Part shown: positions 55,881 through 64,000 of the stretch, piece after piece
Numbering within the stretch: the stretch's first letter is position 1
Layout: every line of letters begins with the position of its first letter
Source: Acheta domesticus
Taxonomy: Eukaryota; Arthropoda; Insecta; Orthoptera; Gryllidae
Length of the DNA: 64,000 nt
Direction of reading: 5' to 3'
NCBI GenBank assembly: GCA_031308135.1
Contig: JAHLJT010004567.1
Span: 135,608,991 to 135,672,990, forward strand
Position numbers and translations under genes: made by a program
The notes under the pieces: model-generated
What the model saw: the letters and a program-made list of their open reading frames with translations, nothing else
Told to the model about the DNA's origin: nothing
Databases searched by the model: none

Positions 55881-56284
55881 TTATTGTGCCGTCACCTCCT
55901 CACCCCCGCCATATCCCGTGGCCGTCCCCCCCACCACCACCACTAGCACCGTCCTCCCCACTTGGGTCCCGCCACGGCTCCTGAAGCACATTTGCCCGGG
56001 TCCCAGGCACGAAGGAGGGGCTGGCTGGAATCACCGACTACTGCCTCACGTCTCCGCCGCCCGCACACTTCATGCCGTTCCCGCTGTGATGGCCCATTCA
56101 CCGACCCTCAACCATTCTTGCCACTCCCTTCACTCCCAGACACCCTGCCGCTTTCGCCGCTCCAGACACCTCCCTCGCCGGACACGGTCCGTGAGTCGCG
56201 TCTCGTGGCCTACCCCACCACCCACCATTCCTTCCGGTCTCAGCATCCGTCCTTCCCACGAGGTTTCCGAAACCTACCGGGAGA
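55881..56284. other. C-rich, CpG-containing sequence
   Basis: The + strand is rich in C (CACCACCACC, CCCGCC words). Two overlapping frames of 110 and 123 codons in different phases are Pro/Ser/His/Arg-rich and not recognisable, so no gene is called. Confidence 0.4.
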
Positions 56285-56828
56285 GATAGCTTAGGGCATC
56301 AATTGATGTCACTGTAGTGCTTGTGACCGGCAGCTCTGGGTTTGAGTCCTGACGGTGGCAGGATTTTCCGCGATAGATAGCTAAGTTGAGTTCAGAAGTT
56401 GTCTGACAGAGAATTCTAGCGGCCGGATGCTATAGTCGTTAGTTTTCCGTGATTTCGCCGATTAATATCAGGCAAATATCGGAGGAGTACACTAACAAAC
56501 GGGCCACTGACCGCCCGCGATCTTTTCTTACTCTTCCTCGCTTTATCCTCACCTCTTAATTACACACACACTTACAGTACAGTACACTTCCACACGTCCC
56601 GGTTACTAGTCGGGAACTTAGAGCTTAACCGGACTGGAGCGGTGCCCGCTTGTTAGATTCCTGGTTGAGGAAAACCATTCTAGACGACCGTAGGTCGGCG
56701 CCAGATCTCACCATCCAGCGAGAGAAGAGAAATACCACCTGCCAGGAGAAAGTATGCACTGCACTTACGGGACTAATGATCTTAGCAGTTGACGCCCCCA
56801 GATTCACTAATCAGTCAATCAAAATCCA
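56285..56828 (+). mobile_element. tRNA-derived SINE, family I, full length on the + strand
   Basis: A complete copy of about 540 bp. The A box TAGCTTAGGGC lies at 56,287-56,297 and the B box GGGTTTGAGTCC at 56,338-56,349. The body matches other copies: ACGGTGGCAGGATTTT, GAGAATTCTAGCGGCCGG, ACAAACGGGCCACTGACCG, AGTCGGGAACTTAGAGCTTA, and GGTCGGCGCCAGATCTCACC. It ends GGGACTAATGATCTTAGCAG and the tail CACTAATCAGTCAATC. Frames inside it are not genes. Confidence 0.9.
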
Positions 56829-57300
56829 ACACTACCTCCGGCGTGGGCGAGGCCCCAGCTCTGTGGGGCAAGTGTCGTCACTTCTCCGACCCGCGGCCGC
56901 CACTAATGCCTACCCCTCCTCCGGCCATGGTCCTTGAGGCTGCCCCCCTCCGCGGTCCCAGAGGCGCGTCTCGCCGCGCAGGTGGCAGGGCGACGGCGGC
57001 GGCGGCGGAGGCGGCGGCGGTCGCGGCGGGCCTGGTGGACCGAGTAATGAGAACCATAACGAGCAATTAGAGCGCAGTTTAATGGTTCGGGGTCGAGGAC
57101 GCACGCGCCCGTCGTCCTCGGTAACTCATCCGCCACCGCCACCCCCGCCGCCTCCGCCCCGCCGCCCTCGCTCCCTCCCCCCCCTTCCAGTCGCGACGAG
57201 CCGCCGCCGCCGAGTGCACGCGACCTAAGTAATTAGCAATTTAATACGGGAATAAAAGGTAATCCTGACGCAAACGATTGTCATCCATTTTAGCGGGCGC
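56829..57300. other. CpG-rich island with homeodomain-like motifs
   Basis: Strongly GC-rich with (GGC)n at about 56,993-57,030. It includes AT-rich islets GAGTAATGAGAAC, GCAATTAGAGCGC (57,064-57,075), GTTTAATGG and GTAATTAGCAATTTAATACG (about 57,228-57,247). Low-complexity frames on both strands are not genes. TAAT cores within a CpG island suggest a developmental regulatory element, unproven. Confidence 0.4.
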
Positions 57301-59381
57301 GTGTGCCGCAGAGGGTGGGGGAAGTGAGGTAGAGGGGGCGGGAGAGGGCGTAATGCGAGACGTGGAAGGGGAGGGCACCGAGCCGTCGCTGTGCCTCGGA
57401 GAGAAATTGTGCGGTGAAGTGGATAGTGGGGACGGGCAACGGGAAACAACAAGAGGTGGAATCTGAATTTTGACATCCAGCGGAAAGCTACAACGGATGA
57501 ACAGTTTACTCACAACAAGGTACAAAGGTGGTTCGTTAACAATTATGCTCTCACCCTAGAATTTTGATTACAAAAATCTAATGCAAATAGTAGACTTATG
57601 TTCTCAACTCGTCCAGGAGGAAAATGTTAATTTAGTATACGAAATGAACATAGATAAAAATACTGCAATAATTTACTAGGTTGAACTGATACTTAACCTC
57701 TTCCACGTGTCCATTACTTGCACGCCCTTTGTCGTCCTTGGAGACTGCTATTTCCCCTTCTTCTGGTTTCACGTGGCGGCCTATGACGCCACGTGGTTCC
57801 TTTGACCACCACTCCCTGTGAAAGGGCCGCTCTATGTCCTCACATTGGGCAGTGGTTATCTTCGTCATGACAATATCAGGCATCAAATAATTCCACTACG
57901 TGATACATTCGATGATGAATGTGATGATGATAATGATGACGATGATTATTAACGAGCGTAGACGACGAACTACTCTAGCTCACCTACCGGACGTCTTCTA
58001 CAACGAGTTTAAATGAGAGATCAAATAAAATAAAAACCATCACAGAAGCTCTGCTCATTGAGGAAGGAAGCAGATTAGAAGAAAAGGCTGCAAGGCACAC
58101 CAGGGAGAGTTAAATGAAGCGTGTAGAGAATTTAAATGAGGAGAACGGATGAGTGGAGTGAGACGGACGGGCACAAATAGCTCGAGGGAGTCCCAAGGGC
58201 CATGACCAAGAGAAAGCGGTGTGGGGAGAGACAGGCAAATTAGGAAAGGGCGTGGTTCTCTGCCAGGGATCACCGCCAATGAGCAGGTATCGACACAGCA
58301 CCCAGCGCAAAAAAAGAGGAAAAGCGTGAAGGAGTAGGCAATGCAGTGCGATGCAGACTGGATTTCCAACACACGCTTTTGTTTATTTATTTATTTAATC
58401 TTCGGTTACTCCACCTCGGATTGAGGCGCATACAACAATCGTCAATACTACTTACTAATGGTTGTTGTGTCCCTAATACTCCTCTTTTAATAACACATGT
58501 CCCAAACCCATTCTGAAAAAATCAAGATATTATTCCATAACATTATTTAATCTCTCTTAGAACGTGTACCCCTGTCTTGTGGATTTAAAATTTATTTCAG
58601 GGGCGATATCAAAAATGTCCACTGTGGTCAAAATAACTAAATTCTATTATGTATTATTATTCCAATATTTTCCAGGAGGTTCATACATTTTTGTCGGTGC
58701 ACGGCAAAAATGATCAATTACAAAAAACCATTTTTTTATTTCTATTGAGATACATACGATCAGAAATATATTTTGGTTCTCAAGTTGTACGAAGATTGCG
58801 TGTTCGATGCCACCAAGTTGTCACATCGGTAAGTTTATGACGCCTAACTAATATATAGTAAGCATCACAACCGTGTGAAAAAGTTTGTACTATTAAACTG
58901 AATCATGCATCCTATTCAAAATAATTTCTTTTTTGGCGCCTAACGGAATCTACGGTTTGAAGTACGAAACCGTAATTTGTGGGCCTGTAGTTGTGATAGA
59001 TGGTTTCCCTCATCCCTTCCAGACAAATTCCGAAGCAGTTCACTATACAACAAGCGATGGCCCTTACGCATTTTCCTTCCTATCATTATCATCTCCTCAT
59101 AATGGCCCCCAATCCGGGTTGGCGCTCCGTATGGAATTATTTGCGGATAAAACTGTCCTTAGGAAGTTTTCGACCCAGACTTCCTTGGAAGCCTACCTCC
59201 GACGCCGGTCTGAGGACCTTTATCGAGCAGGCGTACCTCGCGGGCGATTCTCCAAATGCCCCCGGAATTTGATTCTCACATTCACCGCGAAATGTCGGTC
59301 TCAGTTAACTATATTCGAATTGCTGGTTGGGAGAAAGTGAGACTTCGTTAGGGCGGGATGTGGTCGGAAGGATTTAAATAT
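57301..59381. other. Non-coding sequence, no gene recognised
   Basis: G-rich to about 57,440, then mostly AT-rich. A GATGAT-type simple repeat lies at about 57,911-57,950 and a TTTATTTA patch at about 58,380-58,400. The 135-codon frame at 58,933-59,340 has no domain I recognise. I leave it uncalled because its start and flanks show no gene features and it is followed directly by a SINE. Confidence 0.45.
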
Positions 59382-59545
59382 GCCGGGCATCTGCCACGGT
59401 TCTTTTACACGCCACAAGTGTGACATGGCTACAGTGGATTTTCCGCTCTTCGAAAATCCACGCACCTCGGCAGGGATTGAACCCGCACACTGGGGATTCA
59501 GAGGCCAGTAAACTAATTCGTAACCAACCGAGGCGGTTACATCCC
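59382..59545 (-). mobile_element. tRNA-derived SINE, family III
   Basis: The minus strand has GGGTTCAATCCC (59,473-59,484), a good B box. Upstream is CCGCCTCGGTTGGTTACGAA (about 59,516-59,535), with an A-box-like GGTTGGTTACG. Downstream it reads GCGTGGATTTTCGAAGAGCGG and ends near CGTGGCAGATGCCCGGC. The ends are approximate. Confidence 0.65.
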
Positions 59546-62109
59546 GTTAACCTACCCCCTACTCCTACATAACATACGACGGAGAGGCCTTGCAAGCCTT
59601 GTAAAGGCGTATTAATAATTCTATAAAAATAAAAAAAGAAGTGTGAACTTCTATGTGTAGCAATTAAAGTATAAGTAAAGATCAAAAGATGGCACACAAC
59701 TCGTGGAGTCCTAGTTTCCCGAGTAAATAAAATACTCTAAATCTGAGGTGTCACGTAATTTCTTCAATTTATCCCTGTGAATCAAACCGCACAAGTTTGA
59801 ATGAACTATACAAACGATCTATTAATGCTCATATAACGCGTATTTTCCATTGTTTTCACAGTAGTTTTGTCAAAACGTCACAAAGAAATTGACCCAGTTT
59901 ATACAGGTAAATTGTTTTATCAATGAAACAAAGGTAAGACTACATTGGAGTTCTTAATTTCACTCGATAATTATATCGTTTGTATGTCACGAAGAAAAAC
60001 GGAATTATTTACATAATGTGGATAAAAGTTGATACGTTAATTACATTCGTATTATTTCTTAATTACGTTCTCTAGTAGAATGTAATTTAGTATTCAAAAA
60101 TTTCATTTGGATAACTGAAGTGTTTTGATGCAGATCTGTTATAAACGTTGCTGCGTAGAATATCACCAGCCGTTCTGGTAGAACCAAGGGGAATAGAGCG
60201 TTTTCAGGCAAGGATGAGTTGACGCAAGAGAGGAAAGCAAAGCAAACGTAGTAGAGCAGGGTGAACTGTGAAGTGGAAATCAAGTGGTTACTAATGAGCT
60301 GTAGAACGATGCACGGAGGTGGAGGCGTTGTAAACCCAAGCAAAGTGATTTAAGACGTGGTGGGGAAGTTAGAGAGCAGAGTTCCTTACACAGAGTAAAT
60401 TTCTAAGTAATATACATAATAAATTATATATAATTTATTATCTATTATATAATCATATGTGCAAAGATATTTAATATTAAAAACTATTAACAAAATAACA
60501 CATCAGTTTTCTCAAATCTTGCTTCAAAATCAAAATCGATACATGATGACATACGTTTTAAAAAATCATAATTCAGTTGAATGCAAAAATATGATTTTCT
60601 TTCAAAAAACTACTCCGAAGAGTCAACTAGACGAAATAAAAAGAAATATTTATGTAATATACGAGTGTTTAGATTTCCTTTCTGCTCGTGTCCTACATAG
60701 ATGTCATACATGAAACGGAAGAATAATATTTTCTCATTCTTCACAGTAAAACCTGAGCGCATTAAAATGTGGGTGAATTACAAATAACACTCACGTTTTC
60801 TTTTCCATCAAAAGTAACATGTTAAATTTCTTATCTGTATTGTTGTAAGAAGAAATTAATTCAACAATGAAATTCTAGATCATAGCAATAACATTTAGAA
60901 TTTTATTTGTATTACAGTGTTATTGACTACAATTTTATTCACGATAATTGAAAATATTGTAACATAAATAACAGCTCGTAGAGCAGAAGTACATTTGAAT
61001 TGCAAAACACTTTAACTGCCGTTTAGATACATACTACGACACAACCGCTGCTCCTGCTGCTGTTATTACAAGCGAATTCTGTCTCTCTCTTGTGCCAACA
61101 TCCTCACATGAAGCGATTAAAGAGGTTGCAATGCCGCATTGGGCTCCACATTCAGAAAAGGAGACATTCAGTCGCTTTAATTTGAATTTTACGTACTAAC
61201 TTTATTTTGACTTCGAAATGGAATTTTAACATGTTTCTAATATTAATTTATAATTCCTTCATAATTGTAGGAAAAAGACTTCCGTTAAATAATTACGAAA
61301 TTATTAAATCACTAACCAAATTGATACAAATAGAAATATACTACTACATTGAAATGTCTTTTTATTCCAGAATAAATGTTTTTAGGCATATGTACGTTGC
61401 ATCACAGAATTCTCGTACGAAACCATATCTTGACATAACAAATAATAAACTTTATGAAGTAAATTTCATAAATATAATGAAACATCACATAGCCTTCAAA
61501 CTGCAAGAACCAAAATTGTTTCTGTAAATAAACATTTTCCAATCGCTCCTCTAAAAGACACATTTCTAAAAAAGTGCATAAAATTCAATCATTTCTTAGA
61601 AATGTTCGTACGTGGTGTTCAGTTTGTTCACATGATCAATACAATGTTTTACGAGTACGTATAATTTGCACTACAAAATTTGAAATTGTGAAGGAAAGTG
61701 GAAACAAATAAAGAAAGTGCAAAAGCAAAAACGTGACATTCTCGAGTTCCTTTGAATATTAGTGAGCAAAGATAAATTGACTCATTTACAAATTTAATAT
61801 CATATATCATAAAAAATAATTATCGTACATTTATTATTCATTTTTGAAATCTCAGTAGACTTTTTCATTCACACACTTTAATTTTGATTCTTTAATCCGA
61901 CAATTCACGACCAACGAATGTGCATGTTGAGAACAAACTAACCTCTTCCTTTTTTGGATACACAACCCTTTGTAGATTTTGTCCTCATACCTGCGTACGT
62001 TTTCGTAATTAAGAATAAATGTTATAGAACACCTACTAGTAAAGACGGATCATATGTTGAGCCAGGATTAAGTATTGCTTGTCTAAGAGCATGATGAAGG
62101 AGACAATAT
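59546..62109. other. AT-rich non-coding sequence
   Basis: About 2.5 kb of AT-rich sequence. The longest frame (61,207-61,527, 106 codons) is Ile/Asn/Lys/Tyr-rich and looks random. No gene or repeat was recognised. Confidence 0.5.
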
Positions 62110-62330
62110 GTGGAAGGATCGCACGTTGCGATGAGTTGTTTACTCCGGTTACAGGTAATTGATAGGAGCTACACAATGAAATATATGATTATTACAGCCG
62201 GTCTCAAGAATTCTCATCCAAGCAAGTATACCGTCCGACCAAAATACTTAGCTGATATCGAAACTGCCAAACTCTTTTGAATTATCCAATCAGTGAAGCT
62301 TCAAATGTCCGATCCTTAGCGTATCGTCTA
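62110..62330 (-). mobile_element. Possible ancient SINE fragment, family I
   Basis: Weak collinear matches to the family-I SINE: GGAAGGATCGCACG, ACTCCGG, ACAGCCGGTCTCAAGAATTCTC, and GCTGATATCGAAA. Divergence is high and neither end is clear. Confidence 0.4.
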
Positions 62331-62519
62331 TTCTAGTACACGGATTGATGATGGGATTGTACGGATCTGATACACATTGGCTTGCTGGGATCCTTGCAGA
62401 AAAGGGCACATTGTTGCGCTAGATAAATTCAAAACGGGCCGAAAAGTTTGTAAATTAGGGACTTGTTGTTGACGGAGGAAATGAATAGAAGACTTTAGCT
62501 ATGAGAAAAGAATGAGCGT

Positions 62520-62522
<3 letters not shown>

Positions 62523-62567
<45 letters not shown>
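62523..62567. repeat. (TA)n microsatellite
   Basis: About 22 uninterrupted TA dinucleotides. Confidence 0.98.
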
Positions 62568-62570
<3 letters not shown>

Positions 62571-62680
62571 AATATACAAAATATTACAGAACAAACGCCG
62601 CGCCTTAATCTGGTCGGACGGAGCTGTAATATACAAAAGATTACAAAACAAACGCCGCGCTTTAATCTGGACGGTCGCGG
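62568..62680 (+). repeat. 57-bp tandem duplication
   Basis: TGTAATATACAAAA begins both units (62,568 and 62,625). Both continue with ACAAACGCCGCG and TTTAATCTGG/CTTAATCTGG, with a few substitutions. Confidence 0.92.
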
Positions 62681-63178
62681 TTACTAGGTAACGAAGGTTG
62701 TTGACGGGCTAGAAGGGGGCGCTGGACTAGAGAGTTGGTGGTTGACTGGATCGTGGTGGTAGCGGCGCGAATGTAATCTGTATTATTTAAGTAGGACTTC
62801 GACGTGAATAGGGAGAATAGATTGTGGAATGATAGTGCAAGAAGTGAGTCAGCAAGAAAGAAGCAGACGACTTCGGCGACGACCGGCGCGAAGACGGATT
62901 TTCGGCGCGGAAGTCAAGGGGCTACGAACTGCGGGGCCATCGTTTCACAACGCCAGACAATTCGGTACCGTGAACCTAATGCAATCAAGAGAATTTATAT
63001 TGTTAATCCCAAATTCAATTTTTAATAAACAAAATTATTGTTGTGCCACGGTATATGTAATTCCTTCGGAATATAAATAATTTCAGACTTCCAGGCTTCT
63101 CTGTATAGAGGGCATGAGAACCAAAGAACTGAGCTAGCAAAGTAAAGTAAATTAGATTAAGTAGAATAACTCGTTATT

Positions 63179-63185
<7 letters not shown>
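62681..63185. other. Possible solo LTR-like or unclassified repeat region
   Basis: Following the TGTAATATAC units are a GC-richer stretch to about 62,965 (TTATTTAAG near 62,785 could be a TATA-type box) and then TTTTTAATAAACAAAATT (about 63,019), a possible polyadenylation signal. The layout recalls an LTR starting with TG. I could not find a matching CA end with a target duplication or a second LTR, so this remains a suggestion. Frames of 73 and 83 codons are not credible genes. Confidence 0.25.

Positions 63186-63227
<42 letters not shown>
63186..63227. repeat. (TA)n microsatellite
   Basis: About 21 uninterrupted TA dinucleotides. Confidence 0.98.
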
Positions 63228-63228
<1 letters not shown>

Positions 63229-64000
63229 TCGTATTGTACAAGGCGTTTAGATAGGAAACATCACGGGCAGTTATCGGTAGAAGATTGTGGAAACCGGATT
63301 GTAAAAGCAGGGTAGCGTAAACATGTGACAAAATCCAACCCTATTATGAATGGGTCTCTTAATGCATAGTCTCTTCAAATGAATACGACTGCATTTTCTA
63401 TGAGACATATTTCTTCGTAAGCGTATTAGGCGCGATTTCGTAAGCGCAATTTAAGCGTATTAAAGGTGTGGAGAAATTGCTTTGACACTTTCTACCTGGG
63501 ACATCCAATACAAAAACAACAGACTGATAGCAAATGTGCAGGTACAATTCTGAGAGCCGGTTGGCAAGATCGGGCATGCTCACACGGACATACAATCGAG
63601 AACTGTCATAATAAATACCCCAATTCTGTCAATTCATGAAATCGCGTTTTTCGTCTTTTGTTAAAATTTATCTTTTCTTTGACAATTCTTATATCCTTCG
63701 CGCTTCGACTCGCTTTCAGCACAACCTTCTAGACTTTTAGAAGAAGGGAAAGTATCAAGAAATTACTGTGCAGAAACGAAGTGTTTCTCAGTAAAAAAAT
63801 ATACAAAATACTTGTTCTAATTGAGAAGTCGGTAGTACTTTTTTCCCACCTAAAAGTCTCTCCTTGTACGTGTGTCAGGGAAGTCTCTCCACACTGAGCC
63901 TAATCAGGACCTCGTATTAAAATTGCATTTACATTAGTAGCAACCACTTCACTGGGAAACCAGTGAAGAGGACAACACTTTTAACATCTATTATGATTGT
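63228..64000. other. Non-coding sequence to the window end
   Basis: Mixed to AT-rich composition, with no gene, RNA or repeat recognised. Confidence 0.5.

Noticed and set aside
58933..59340. 135-codon frame as a possible small gene
   Set aside because: No recognisable domain. A second 90-codon frame overlaps it in another phase, and it ends directly before a SINE.
61207..61527. 106-codon frame in AT-rich DNA
   Set aside because: Its Ile/Asn/Lys/Tyr-rich composition is what random AT-rich sequence gives, and no family resemblance was seen.

Overview
This is a repeat-dense, gene-free window of eukaryotic nuclear DNA. I attribute it to an arthropod, most likely an insect. It holds an I-clade element, an R1-clade element, a Dong/R4-like element with a restriction-like endonuclease, a mariner relic, and several tRNA-derived SINE families whose B boxes are still readable. 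One SINE motif (ACTAATGACCTTAGCAG) reminds me of SINEs from orthopteroid insects, but that is from memory and weak. I found no convincing host protein-coding gene, rRNA, canonical tRNA or CRISPR array. Most long open frames are by-products of repeats and GC-rich tracts.

Layout. Bases 1-10,296 are intergenic or intronic sequence with GC-rich islands, MITEs, a SINE flanked by about 130-bp direct repeats, and a 12-bp G-rich minisatellite of about 60 units (8,341-9,083). Bases 10,297-17,164 and 18,165-25,048 are near-identical copies of one locus, separated by exactly 1,000 N. Each has a 5.4-kb I-clade retrotransposon with poly(A) tail, then about 340 bp of ordinary flank, then a (TAA)n-bounded, 5'-truncated element encoding a zinc knuckle and restriction-like endonuclease. 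The copies differ mainly by scattered short indels, and each is correct where the other is broken. This looks like one locus assembled twice from overlapping, poorly polished contig ends.

Bases 25,049-52,007 are mostly AT-rich, with GC-rich islands, a foldback element, SINEs, an unusual SINE whose head is tripled and carries two DNA transposons, a mariner relic, and purine/pyrimidine tracts. Bases 52,008-54,262 are a nested structure: a 5'-truncated R1-clade element inside a SINE. This gives a chimeric 525-codon frame whose RT active site reads FADG instead of FADD. Bases 55,084-55,880 are a cluster of three MITEs, followed by another SINE and a GC-rich island with TAAT-type motifs. The rest is AT-rich, with TA microsatellites and a 57-bp tandem duplication.

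Interactions. The genes present belong to mobile elements and work only in their own mobility cycles. The non-autonomous SINEs and MITEs would depend on enzymes encoded elsewhere. None of the autonomous elements seen here looks fully functional as assembled.
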